NCBI GenBank assembly: GCA_051655155.1
Contig: JBOFZL010000067.1
Location: 1-24,399 of the forward strand
Direction: 5' to 3'
Source: JBOFZL01 sp051655155
GTDB lineage: Bacteria > Bacillota > Clostridia > Peptostreptococcales > Filifactoraceae
Length of the DNA: 24,399 nucleotides
The notes beneath the pieces were generated by a model, which was given only the letters and a program-made list of their open reading frames with translations, was not told the origin of the DNA and did not search any database. Shown here in pieces: positions 6,121 to 14,224 of the stretch. How positions within the stretch are numbered: position 1 is the stretch's first letter; every line of letters begins with the position of its first letter. Both the position numbers and the translations under genes were made by a program.

Positions 6121-8710
6121 CTTTGAATACATTTATTTGGTCCACTTTTTCTGCTTCTCCTAACCCTTCTATAACATGAATAACATCTATTATATTAGTT
6201 AAATTAAGCTTTCTTATTCTTTCTGGATTATACTCATCACATCTTTTTCTTATTTCGCCAAAACTTTGTTGAACTGTATCTGAAGATATAATGTAACCTG
6301 ACTTCTTACATTGCTTTCTGAAATCTCTTATTTTTATTGGAACTATTTCAGCAGATCCTATGTCTTTTATATATTTAAATATTTCATCAATTAAGGCAGA
6401 TGTGCTTATATACAGCTTTCCAAACTTATATTGAACAGTTATATTTCTGTTAACTCTTCCACATTCAATCAAATAATCAAACATTATTAACATTTGTTCC
6501 ACTATGCTTCTCGTTTCACTTTCTCCCTCTAATAGCTCCTCATTAATATTTTTTAGAATATATTTCTCATATCCTATTAGCTTTTTCATTCCATGCTTGG
6601 CCATCAAAATATTTATCATTTCAATTCCCATAGCTATATTAGTTGCTGTAGATAAAAGCCTGTCTTTAAGCTCCTTATCAAATTTCTTTTCACACTTGTA
6701 AAACATTTCTCTATACTCTTCAACTGTTATGTTAAGTGCTATCTCTATAAGGCTTTTCCCAAATTTATTCAATACACCTGGATTCTTTTCTAACCACTTA
6801 TAAGATTCCGTAGTCTTATCTGTTCTTTCCATCTTACTCAAATAAACAATACAGCTTCTTTCAACTTGGGCCTGTTCTGAGTTTGGAAAACTCTCCTCAC
6901 CTACCATTACAATTGGTCGGCTATATTGGAACTCTCTCAGCTGTAATGACTTTCCACTCCTGGATACAACTCCTCTAGTGTATAAATTTCTTAAGGTTTC
7001 AGATAAGCTTTGCACCTTGTATCTATCCCAATAACTAGGCTTAAACTCTTCAAATAATGCGGTATAGTTACCTTCAGTTAAGACTTTAGTAAGTGCAAAT
7101 GGTGTAATTTGTCCTAACGCTCTTATCTCATTTAAAGGGTAATTTAATATCTGAGCTATTATATTTTCTAATGTTTTAGATTTACCACTACCTGATTCCC
7201 CAACGATTAAAAGGTGATGCAAAGTGAAGTTGCATTGCTCATTTTGATAAACCAACATATTGTTTATAATAGTTCCTATAATTGGAATAGTTTTGTCAGC
7301 TGCTGCAAAACTGAATAAATATTTTTTTAATTCAATCAACTCTTCTTTTGAAATATTCTCAACATCTACTATCTCAATATTGTTCTTATTATCAGTTTTT
7401 ATTTTTAAATCAAGACCATCTTTAGTTAGTGATCCATCCTTGGTAACTAACATTAAATTATCTTTATTGGCCATAAATTTAACCCCAGTGTAGGTTTCTT
7501 CTACATCTATAGCAAAATACTTATTAATCCATTCTTTTAAAGTTATTAAATCCTCTGTTTTTCCCCTAAAAGCTAAATCCATAGTTCCTAAGAAATTTCT
7601 AAATGTTCTTGCTTCATCAAATATTGTAGCTGGTCCTATTTTTTCAATTGTAGCTCCTGTTGGAGACTGCATTATCATTTTTACACCTTCAATATCTTCA
7701 TCAACAAACTTCATTCTCTTAGCTTCTAATAACTTGAAATTAGTCAGATATACATTTCTTAGATTATCATTATTTTTATTGGAGACCTTTTTATATATTC
7801 CAAAACTATCCTGTTGCAATTCATAATCACTTTTCAAGTCCAATGATCTATTAGCAGCGTTTAAGAAATCCCTTTTGTTATTTCCTAACTTTAACCAATC
7901 AGATACATCTTTGTTATCTCCTAAATCTTTTAAGCCAGGTAAATTTATAACTCTAAGTTCTGAAGCAAATTGATATAGAGCACTAACTGCTTTTTTAACA
8001 TATCTTTCTCCAGCTAACCCAGTATCTCCACATATCCAATATCTAATATCTTTCTCTACTATTACATCTAAATCACTACAACCTTTAGTAGACGTTACTA
8101 CATAGTTAGGGCCTAATATTCTAGATAGATTGTCTACATCCTTCTCACCTTCTACCAGGATTATTATCTTATCCTCTCTTATTCCTTTAAGCACATTGTA
8201 GAAGTTATAAGGTATATTCTCTCTATCTTCACCCATTACACTCTTAACTTTTCCATCCTCATAATGGTAATATCTTATTTGTTTCTTACCATTTTCATCT
8301 TTGAATTTAGCCTTAAAGTAAGCAATTTCATTATCTTTATCTTTAAATGCATATAATTCATTCAGGTATGTCCAGCCTTTTTTAGTATTATTTAGCTGCC
8401 AATTTATATATCCTAAAATACCCTCATCTGGTTTCTCTATTCCTTTAATTCCATCTATCTTGATGTTAAGATACTCACATGCCTGTACATTATTCATAAC
8501 TTTATATGATGTTATAAAGTCAACTGCATCACCTTTGGCACCACACCCCCAGCAATGAAATCTTTCTTTACCAGCTTTTTCTATATACTTAACACTTAGA
8601 GAAGGTGTCTTTTCGTTGTGAAATGGGCATGATATAAACCCTTCTCTGTTAAACCTTTCGCCTGTCTCATGCTCTATAAGTTCTTTTAAGTTTATATCTT
8701 CTAATCCCAC
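6101..8710 (-). CDS. phage primase-helicase (CHC2, TOPRIM, P-loop ATPase)
   Basis: An 869-residue replication protein. Residues 25-75 form a CHC2 zinc finger (SCPFHNEKTPS, then FHCWGCGAKGD: Cys28, His31, Cys53, Cys56) that recognises template for primer synthesis. Residues 180-240 are TOPRIM-like, with VEGEKD at 186-191. The second metal motif reads GDTGLAG rather than the usual DxD. Residues 500-620 carry a P-loop ATPase: Walker A GESGSGKSK at 504-512, Walker B near ALFEEF at 551-556, and a sensor-like VMVGEES near 601. The C-terminal 200 residues may hold a winged helix. It probably unwinds and primes phage DNA at the lytic fork. The start is GTG with GGAGGTG upstream, overlapping the upstream gene by 10 bases; the stop lies inside a possible tiny downstream gene. 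Confidence 0.93.
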   Translation of the reverse strand: MGLEDINLKELIEHETGERFNREGFISCPFHNEKTPSLSVKYIEKAGKERFHCWGCGAKGDAVDFITSYKVMNNVQACEYLNIKIDGIKGIEKPDEGILGYINWQLNNTKKGWTYLNELYAFKDKDNEIAYFKAKFKDENGKKQIRYYHYEDGKVKSVMGEDRENIPYNFYNVLKGIREDKIIILVEGEKDVDNLSRILGPNYVVTSTKGCSDLDVIVEKDIRYWICGDTGLAGERYVKKAVSALYQFASELRVINLPGLKDLGDNKDVSDWLKLGNNKRDFLNAANRSLDLKSDYELQQDSFGIYKKVSNKNNDNLRNVYLTNFKLLEAKRMKFVDEDIEGVKMIMQSPTGATIEKIGPATIFDEARTFRNFLGTMDLAFRGKTEDLITLKEWINKYFAIDVEETYTGVKFMANKDNLMLVTKDGSLTKDGLDLKIKTDNKNNIEIVDVENISKEELIELKKYLFSFAAADKTIPIIGTIINNMLVYQNEQCNFTLHHLLIVGESGSGKSKTLENIIAQILNYPLNEIRALGQITPFALTKVLTEGNYTALFEEFKPSYWDRYKVQSLSETLRNLYTRGVVSRSGKSLQLREFQYSRPIVMVGEESFPNSEQAQVERSCIVYLSKMERTDKTTESYKWLEKNPGVLNKFGKSLIEIALNITVEEYREMFYKCEKKFDKELKDRLLSTATNIAMGIEMINILMAKHGMKKLIGYEKYILKNINEELLEGESETRSIVEQMLIMFDYLIECGRVNRNITVQYKFGKLYISTSALIDEIFKYIKDIGSAEIVPIKIRDFRKQCKKSGYIISSDTVQQSFGEIRKRCDEYNPERIRKLNLTNIIDVIHVIEGLGEAEKVDQINVFKDDAVPF

Positions 8711-8937
8711 GACAACACCTCCTCAAATCCTTCTAATATTTCTTTATCTGTCATTTCTACACCTGTTAACCTCTTATACTTATTAGGTAATAAGCTCAAT
8801 CTAGCAGTAACTTTATTAAACTGTAGCTGGAACTTAAAACAGGTTTTTGGATTTTCATCAAAATACTGCTCAGCCTTTAACCTTCGTTTAAGCCAATAGT
8901 TATATTCTATTTTGAACTTATCAACCTCAGCACTCAT
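8701..8937 (-). CDS. hypothetical protein, 78 residues
   Basis: A basic helical protein (EYNYWLKRRLKAEQYFDENP early on) ending in an acidic segment. AAAAGGAG precedes the ATG, inside the end of the upstream gene. Its last codons overlap the primase start by 10 bases, so it is probably coupled to primase and might assist it. No family recognised. Confidence 0.74.
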   Translation of the reverse strand: MSAEVDKFKIEYNYWLKRRLKAEQYFDENPKTCFKFQLQFNKVTARLSLLPNKYKRLTGVEMTDKEILEGFEEVLSWD

Positions 8938-8938
8938 G

Positions 8939-9076
8939 TTATTTTCTCCTTTTCAGCTTATTCCTGTTTCTCATTCTTTTTCTATATTTCAACCTACCTA
9001 CTAATTTAGGATTTAGTCTAGAGTAGGCATTATCTATTAGTACATTTACAGGCTTTATATATACATTTACTTCCAT
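8939..9076 (-). CDS. small highly basic protein, 45 residues
   Basis: ATG at 9076 preceded by AGAGGTGAT. The N-terminal half is neutral (MEVNVYIKPVNVLIDNAYSR) and the C-terminal half extremely basic (KYRKRMRNRNKLKRRK), suggesting nucleic-acid binding. Its stop lies just before the next ATG. Too short for most gene finders, but spacing and ribosome binding site are good. Confidence 0.62.
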   Translation of the reverse strand: MEVNVYIKPVNVLIDNAYSRLNPKLVGRLKYRKRMRNRNKLKRRK

Positions 9077-9083
9077 TAAATAA

Positions 9084-9164
9084 TCACCTCTGGTATTTAT
9101 TTCTTGTGTATTTTATGGCCATATATGCTAAAAAAAATATTAAAATGTATTCATACCACCACAC
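9084..9164 (-). CDS. possible 26-residue membrane peptide
   Basis: A GTG at 9164 stands a few bases after AAGGTG and opens a frame ending at 9084, against the ribosome binding site of the next gene. The product is a tryptophan-tyrosine start (MWWYEY), one hydrophobic helix (ILIFFLAYMAI) and a basic tail (KYTRNKYQR), a textbook single-pass small membrane protein with the tail inside. It exactly fills the gap between two genes. Confidence 0.5.
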   Translation of the reverse strand: MWWYEYILIFFLAYMAIKYTRNKYQR

Positions 9165-9168
9165 ACTA

Positions 9169-9429
9169 TCACCTTATTTCAATAAAATTGTGACCTCTTT
9201 TTTCAAGCTTTTTCTTATGATCATCAAATGCCTTATTTAATTCTTCTTTGGATATTCCATAGATTTTCAAAATTCCTAAATCTGCTTGAATCTTGTCCCA
9301 GAACTCCTCTAACAGATTAGCTCTATCATTCTTAATTATTGCTTTATTAAACTCATCATTTTCTTCATCTACTTTTCTAAGTTGCGCTATTAAAGTAGAT
9401 TCAGATTCTTCTATATAAAATAATCCCAT
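9169..9429 (-). CDS. MazG-like nucleotide pyrophosphohydrolase
   Basis: An 86-residue all-helical protein matching the short MazG/all-alpha NTP pyrophosphatase pattern. A first acidic helix has EENDE at 22-26, a second has LLEEFWDKIQADLG with Glu41, Glu42 and Asp45, and a C-terminal HKKKLEKRGHN segment is typical of phage versions. The family hydrolyses (d)NTPs to monophosphate and pyrophosphate, cleaning or adjusting nucleotide pools; in phages it is proposed to counter starvation signalling or favour phage synthesis. AAGGGGTGA precedes the ATG. It sits between the primase and nuclease genes, fitting a DNA-metabolism role. Confidence 0.8.
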   Translation of the reverse strand: MGLFYIEESESTLIAQLRKVDEENDEFNKAIIKNDRANLLEEFWDKIQADLGILKIYGISKEELNKAFDDHKKKLEKRGHNFIEIR

Positions 9430-9440
9430 GTCTTCACCCC

Positions 9441-10139
9441 TTAATCATGCAGTTGGCTTTCATCATCCATAACTTTGAAGTAATCCTTCAAGAATGTTCT
9501 TAGCTTTCTATGGATATAGTAACCAACACATTTATTATTTCTTTCTTTATTTAAATTCTTAACAGTATCAAATACTGTTGCCCAGTTCTCACTTTGTATT
9601 AGTCCCTTTTCCATGAGTTGCTGCATTATCCAAAATGTTTCCTGAAAATTAGGTCCGATACATTCAATTGAAAAATCATATCTATTTTGAAATGCATTAA
9701 GACTTCCTAGAAATGCTTCAGGATCATAATTAGTTTCGTACCTATGAAGTATTAAATCTCTGAAAACTCCATTCTCAATCATTAGGTATGTTTTAACATT
9801 TCTAAGTCTTATAAATTCATTTTCAAGTCTCTTACGCTCTGACCTTCCATCTACGCTATCAGTAAGATTCCCACTTAATTCTTCAAGACTTGCCTTTCGC
9901 TCAATAACCACCTTATCATCAAACCAAAGGTCCTTGCTGATACCAATTTTCTTAGTATCAGCAGTTGACTTAATAAAAAATGAGTAATCTCCCTGGTCTA
10001 GTTTCATCTTTTTGTATGGTATTTTCTTTTTATCAAAGTATTCTACAACATGCTCATTTCTCTTCTCCTGCTTATCTACCAGGATAACCATATTATCCAC
10101 TAGCATGTCTATTTCTTTCTTAGTATATCTAAATGCCAC
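9441..10139 (-). CDS. ERCC4/XPF-type nuclease
   Basis: About 232 residues carrying an ERCC4 nuclease domain: VILVDKQEK with the first catalytic Asp near 22, GDYSFF, then VVIERKASLEELSGNL with the Glu-Arg-Lys signature, and a following DGRSERKRLENE helix. These residues match the GDX..ERKX3D-type active site of XPF/Mus81 nucleases, which cut branched DNA. The C-terminal third is helical and may replace the usual helix-hairpin-helix domain. I prefer the GTG at 10139, six bases after GGGGTG; a GTG at 10148 would overlap the upstream gene. With Bet, SSB and the Rad50-like ATPase in the same operon, it is a good candidate for the nuclease of a phage recombination set. Confidence 0.86.
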   Translation of the reverse strand: MAFRYTKKEIDMLVDNMVILVDKQEKRNEHVVEYFDKKKIPYKKMKLDQGDYSFFIKSTADTKKIGISKDLWFDDKVVIERKASLEELSGNLTDSVDGRSERKRLENEFIRLRNVKTYLMIENGVFRDLILHRYETNYDPEAFLGSLNAFQNRYDFSIECIGPNFQETFWIMQQLMEKGLIQSENWATVFDTVKNLNKERNNKCVGYYIHRKLRTFLKDYFKVMDDESQLHD

Positions 10140-10140
10140 T

Positions 10141-10326
10141 CTAATCACCCCAGGCTTTACTTATTTTTCTGTTGAAATGTTCATTATTTCTATTAACTTT
10201 AATATTATTTTTATCTAGTATTTCTCTTACTTTCTTATAGCTGTATCCTGTCCTTATTTCTACATCCTTCAGCACACCATATCTTTTGTATAATTCTAAA
10301 ACTCTATCTTCATCATATACTTTCAT
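10141..10326 (-). CDS. small helix-turn-helix protein, 61 residues
   Basis: The product has a clear homeodomain-like helix-turn-helix. VLELYKRYGVLKDVEIRTG is followed by the recognition helix YKKVREILDKNN and the IKVNR wing-like end seen in phage terminase-associated and transposase HTH modules. AGGAGTGG precedes the ATG. It lies between SSB and the nuclease and probably binds DNA, though its target is unknown. Confidence 0.75.
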   Translation of the reverse strand: MKVYDEDRVLELYKRYGVLKDVEIRTGYSYKKVREILDKNNIKVNRNNEHFNRKISKAWGD

Positions 10327-10338
10327 GTTCAGCCACTC

Positions 10339-10770
10339 CTAAAATGGAATATCCCCATCGTCCAATGGAGTTGCTCCATACATATCGTCATTAGCTCCAC
10401 CAAATGTTTCGTTGTTGTTATTCCCACCAAATGTATTGCTGTTGCCTTGGCCACTTCCACCACAGAATCCAACCCCACCTACAAGTAATTCTGTAGTATA
10501 TCTCTTAGTACCATCTTGAGCGTCATAACTACCAGTTCTAATGCTTCCAGTAAGTGCTATTTGAGATCCTTTGTTGAAATACTTTCCAATCATTTCTGCT
10601 CTACCCTTATAGGCTACACAGTTAATAAAATCTGCCTCATATTGCCCTTGAGCATTTTTAAAATCTCTTTGAACTGCTATAGTAAATCTTATAAAAGCAG
10701 TTCCTGTTCCTGCTGCAAACTTTAATTCTGGATCTTTTACTAGACGCCCTACGAAACTACAATTATTCAT
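10339..10770 (-). CDS. ssb: single-stranded DNA-binding protein
   Basis: A 143-residue SSB starting MNNCSFVGRLVKDPELKFA with an N-terminal OB fold (through about residue 105). It continues with a Gly/Asn-rich flexible linker and the acidic tip DDGDIPF that recruits replication and repair partners. Length and architecture match bacterial and phage SSBs. It coats single-stranded DNA during lytic replication and Bet-mediated annealing. The ATG at 10770 follows GGAGGAAATATA; an upstream in-frame start at 10785 lies inside the previous gene and is not needed. It overlaps the upstream stop by one base. Confidence 0.97.
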   Translation of the reverse strand: MNNCSFVGRLVKDPELKFAAGTGTAFIRFTIAVQRDFKNAQGQYEADFINCVAYKGRAEMIGKYFNKGSQIALTGSIRTGSYDAQDGTKRYTTELLVGGVGFCGGSGQGNSNTFGGNNNNETFGGANDDMYGATPLDDGDIPF

Positions 10771-11087
10771 TATATTTCCTCCCATTCTTCTGTTTCAATT
10801 ATCTTTTTTACACTCTTAACTTCTGTTAATTTTTGTCTAGGATATTCATTTTCTTGCATTTCTGTATTTCCTAAAGCATAATAAACCTTAAAGAATCTTT
10901 TTTGTATTTCCACAACGCCCCATATATAAGTTACCCATCTGTGTGTATCTTTTTCTATTTCATCTATTACATAGCCTTGATAAACTAAGTGTTTAACTTC
11001 ACTTTCTGTTAAATACTCTTTATTTTCAACTTTTCTTAAAATCTCATTTTCTTTGTTTTTAAATTCAATTTCCCACTGCTCCATCAT
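10770..11087 (-). CDS. hypothetical protein, 105 residues
   Basis: A charged protein with a helical N-terminus (MMEQWEIEFKNKENEILRKV) and a beta-rich centre (HRWVTYIWGVVEIQKRFFKVYYAL). GGAGGTAGAAG precedes a double ATG. It sits between Bet and SSB in the operon, so a recombination accessory role is possible, but I recognise no family. Confidence 0.72.
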   Translation of the reverse strand: MMEQWEIEFKNKENEILRKVENKEYLTESEVKHLVYQGYVIDEIEKDTHRWVTYIWGVVEIQKRFFKVYYALGNTEMQENEYPRQKLTEVKSVKKIIETEEWEEI

Positions 11088-12000
11088 CTTCTACCTCCTC
11101 AAATTCAGCTTCTTGAATTTCTTCATATTCATTTATAATTTGTATTAATCTTTCTGCCTGGTCCTGAGTTAACGCTCTTAAGCTCATACCATTTTCATTA
11201 CATAAACTTTCTAATCCGCTTAAGTCAGCGTCTTTTCCTTCTCCAGTAACCAATCCTTTTATCTTGGCCATACTCATTATTTGTGACTTAACAGCTGCAC
11301 TTGCTTTTACTGGAGTCTTGGGAACATGCTGTTCCTCCATTATTTTTTCATCAACATCTATAACTCTTGAATCTAATTCACTTTCATCAACTTGCATTTC
11401 ATCAGCTGTAAACATATTTCCTAAATTTTGTGGGAATGCCTCTCTTAAAGCCTGTACCAAGGCAACCTTTCTAATCATTGTTGCCTTTTTAGTGGCCCAC
11501 ATAGAAGTTATTTCTCCATTGCTTTTCTTGCCTATATACTCATCTATTGATACTGTATGGTATACTGGCTCCTTACCACTCTTATAAAATACCTTTGCCC
11601 ATCCACCAACTAACTCTTCTCTATTACCTTTTGAGATATAAAAGGATCCTTTTCTTTCTTCAATTTCTCCCTTCATATTCACAACTATTATTCCTGCTGC
11701 ATAACCGTTAAAATCATTGTCAGACTCAGCTCTCTTCATGAATGCTTCCTTTCCTACAATCATCGTTGCAGGATTGTCGTATTTAGGATTACTGCTCTTG
11801 TATTTAACTAAATATGCCTCTCTCAAGAATGGATTTAAGCCTTGTCCCTTGCACATTTGCATAAACAACATTACTTCCTGGTCTGATACATCTCCACCAC
11901 CAGATACTAGGTATTTTTTAATAACTGCAGGTGATAAATCAACCTTATTGCCTCCAACTTCATAACTTACATTTTTTATATCAACTAATTCTTTACTCAT
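11065..12000 (-). CDS. bet: phage recombination protein Bet (RecT/Red-beta superfamily)
   Basis: A 311-residue single-strand annealing protein. Residues 20-190 contain the Bet core: IKKYLVSGGGDVSDQEVMLF, CKGQGLNPFLREAYLVKY, the TMIVGKEAFMKRAE segment and the conserved WATKKATMIRKVALVQALREAFP helix typical of RecT/Bet proteins. It anneals complementary strands during phage recombination and concatemer formation. The C-terminus (about 215-311) is a variable acidic tail ending VEDDGAVGN, probably for partner contacts. Its neighbours (SSB, Rad50-like ATPase, ERCC4 nuclease) complete a recombination module. No lambda-Exo-type exonuclease is visible beside it. Confidence 0.93.
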   Translation of the reverse strand: MSKELVDIKNVSYEVGGNKVDLSPAVIKKYLVSGGGDVSDQEVMLFMQMCKGQGLNPFLREAYLVKYKSSNPKYDNPATMIVGKEAFMKRAESDNDFNGYAAGIIVVNMKGEIEERKGSFYISKGNREELVGGWAKVFYKSGKEPVYHTVSIDEYIGKKSNGEITSMWATKKATMIRKVALVQALREAFPQNLGNMFTADEMQVDESELDSRVIDVDEKIMEEQHVPKTPVKASAAVKSQIMSMAKIKGLVTGEGKDADLSGLESLCNENGMSLRALTQDQAERLIQIINEYEEIQEAEFEEVEDDGAVGN

Positions 12001-12106
12001 CCTTTTTCTTACCTTCCTTTTTCCTTATTCTTTCCAATTCATTTTTACAAGCAAGCAGATATTCATATTCTGCTTTGCTTATACAAATACCTATAACATT
12101 ACTCAC
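11993..12106 (-). CDS. small basic protein, 37 residues
   Basis: GTG at 12106 with GGAAGGG nine bases upstream, ending at a TAA inside the start of the Bet gene. The product is helical with a basic tail (ELERIRKKEGKKKDE). It overlaps both neighbours by eight bases, so all three are coupled. Its first part (GICISKAEYEYLLACKNEL) resembles the start of the preceding gene (TITISKDRFEQLQKCEDEL), suggesting a small duplication. Confidence 0.62.
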   Translation of the reverse strand: MSNVIGICISKAEYEYLLACKNELERIRKKEGKKKDE

Positions 12107-12299
12107 ATCTAACAACCCTTCCAGATTCAACATCATATTTCCTTGACTTACTTCCAAACATTGCAATAGCCATTCTCTCAGAATCTTTATTAGCTATTTC
12201 AGCTATAGATTTACATAGGAGTTTAAGAACTCTTAATTCATCTTCACATTTTTGTAATTGTTCAAATCTATCTTTGCTTATTGTAATAGTATTATTCAT
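12099..12299 (-). CDS. small helical protein, 66 residues
   Basis: The ATG at 12299 follows TTGAGG and overlaps the stop of the ATPase gene by eight bases. The N-terminal NTITISKDRFEQLQKCEDEL is a short strand then a helix, a pattern seen in small phage proteins and echoed in the next downstream gene. The rest is helical with a basic end. Function unknown. Confidence 0.7.
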   Translation of the reverse strand: MNNTITISKDRFEQLQKCEDELRVLKLLCKSIAEIANKDSERMAIAMFGSKSRKYDVESGRVVRCE

Positions 12300-14151
12300 T
12301 GTTAACCTCAACATCCTTTCCTTCTACCACCTTAGCTACTATCATTTGTGTATCTAATTTTGGAATTGCTGTAATGCTTTCAGCATTATCTACAAAGATT
12401 GGGAAATACAACTCCTTCATATTCATGATAAAGTTACCTATCTCTAACCCAGCTTTAATCTTTTCAGCATTACTAAGCTTTATAAATTCTTTACCTTCAT
12501 AAAGAATCTTGTAATCATCCTTTATTTCACCCAACTGAGTTAATTTCTCAAATTTCAACTCCACTTTGTCTAGGTATTTTTTAATCATTTGAGTTTCTTT
12601 CTTTAACTTAATTGAGTTATATTGCTTACAGGCTTCAATTGCCATTTTCAATTCTTCAATTTTATTTCTGCTATTCTCAATTCTTTTATTGTCATTGACA
12701 ATATTTTTATCTACTTCTTCATTAGATCTTATTACTTTGTCCCTGTAGTACATTGCTGCTTCAATATCAGCTTTAACTATCTTCAACTCTTCAATTCTTC
12801 CTTTAAGAATCTTAAGCTTGGACTGTCTCTCATTATCAAAGGCTCTTATGCTTTGTTCTTCATCTTCAAGTTCCTGATTTATAGAATCTAGCTCTATCTT
12901 CATATCAGCTTTGTATTTTTCCCTAAGTTCCATATTTTCCATTGAAATTTTGTCATTGAGTTCATTAAGTTTCTCTATCTCTTTTTCTATGTTGATAATC
13001 TTTTGAATTTTATCTGCTTCAAATTCCTCTATTATCTTCATATTTTTTAATTCAGCCTCTTTATTTTCTATTTCTATTTCTCTTATTTTTTCTGCTATTG
13101 AACTACCTTTAACTTTTATCTCTTCTATTGTTTTAAGTAGTTCTTCTTTACTATTTTTATCTAATTCAACATCATGACCACAATTATCGCATTTTACAAA
13201 ACTTACTTTTTTAATTCCTGCCTCTATACATTTATATCTATTTAATAGATACTTCTTATCTGCAACCAACTTTGAAATATCTTTAAGGTCTATTAATTCA
13301 GGTTGGCTTTTCTTAATGATATTTAGGTCTGTATATAATTCATTAATTGGCTCTAAATCAATTATTTTAATTCCTGGTATTTCTGACCTGTTATATTTGC
13401 TAGTAATATCCCTTTTTCTATCTATAAGATCATACATCTTATTTTTATCAGCTTTTTCATTTAGTACATTTTCATACTTTTCTTCTAGTTCTATTAGTTC
13501 ATCTTCATTCATAAACACTCTTGCTACTGGTATATCTTCTTTCTTATATCCATCAATTTTCCCCTCAAGGAATATGATATTTTCTTCATGCTCCTTAACC
13601 TCAGCCCTCTTATCTTCAAGGAATGTTGCTGGTATCCTGAAATCATTTTTTTCTAATATCCCTACAAGGTAATCACCCAATTCTTTGAAAATATCCTGTC
13701 TGCTAACTGGTTTCATTATTCCAGTAAGTAATTCTTTACTGGCTTTAGGTGTTAATCCTGTGAAATAATAAGGATTAAATATTGTTAAGAACAATTCTTT
13801 ACCCAGGCACAACTCATTAGATATATCATTTTGTGTTGCCTTGGCATCATTTAAAAATAAGCTGTTATTGTTGCTTTTCTTTCTTCTTGTAATATTAAAA
13901 GGTTCACCATCTATTGTTATGTCAAGTGACACCTCACACTTTTTACTATCTTTATTAATCAACCTCGTACCTGCATTTTCTGTTCCAAATAAATCTGTTC
14001 CCAACAAGCACCATACTATTGCTTCGCCTATGCTTGTTTTACCCTTCCCATTATCTGCAGATATATTTGTATATGTCCCAAATTCATATTCAACTTTTTC
14101 TTTATATCCTTTAAAACCTTCTATTAAGATCTTATTAATTGTTACTTTCAA
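12292..14151 (-). CDS. Rad50/SbcC-like ATPase with zinc hook
   Basis: A 619-residue SMC-type ATPase. Walker A is NGKGKTSIGEA at 34-44, preceded by the N-terminal strand pattern ILIEGFKGY of Rad50/RecF-like proteins. Long coiled coils at about 180-300 and 335-530 are joined by CDNCGHD at 321-327, a Cys-x2-Cys zinc hook at the apex. The C-terminal head has the ABC-like signature KLSNAEKIKAGLEIG at 558-572 and Walker B PIFVDNAES at 584-592. It is shorter than SbcC (about 1000 residues) but typical of phage versions. SbcC normally pairs with the SbcD nuclease; no SbcD is in this window, so the ERCC4 nuclease in the operon could be the functional partner. The start is TTG with AGGAGG eight bases upstream. 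Confidence 0.9.
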   Translation of the reverse strand: MKVTINKILIEGFKGYKEKVEYEFGTYTNISADNGKGKTSIGEAIVWCLLGTDLFGTENAGTRLINKDSKKCEVSLDITIDGEPFNITRRKKSNNNSLFLNDAKATQNDISNELCLGKELFLTIFNPYYFTGLTPKASKELLTGIMKPVSRQDIFKELGDYLVGILEKNDFRIPATFLEDKRAEVKEHEENIIFLEGKIDGYKKEDIPVARVFMNEDELIELEEKYENVLNEKADKNKMYDLIDRKRDITSKYNRSEIPGIKIIDLEPINELYTDLNIIKKSQPELIDLKDISKLVADKKYLLNRYKCIEAGIKKVSFVKCDNCGHDVELDKNSKEELLKTIEEIKVKGSSIAEKIREIEIENKEAELKNMKIIEEFEADKIQKIINIEKEIEKLNELNDKISMENMELREKYKADMKIELDSINQELEDEEQSIRAFDNERQSKLKILKGRIEELKIVKADIEAAMYYRDKVIRSNEEVDKNIVNDNKRIENSRNKIEELKMAIEACKQYNSIKLKKETQMIKKYLDKVELKFEKLTQLGEIKDDYKILYEGKEFIKLSNAEKIKAGLEIGNFIMNMKELYFPIFVDNAESITAIPKLDTQMIVAKVVEGKDVEVNNE

Positions 14152-14200
14152 TCTTCCAACCTCCTGTGTTATAATATTTTTAAGTTTAAATTTTTTATTT

Positions 14201-14224
14201 GGTTCCTTCGGGAACTCTTTTTTT
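14201..14224 (+). terminator. intrinsic terminator on the plus strand (UUCG loop)
   Basis: GGTTCC (14201-14206) pairs with GGAACT (14211-14216) around a TTCG tetraloop closed by C-G, the exceptionally stable C(UUCG)G. A run of seven T follows. The T-run is on the plus strand, antisense to the surrounding genes; on the minus strand the hairpin is followed by A-rich sequence. Confidence 0.65.
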
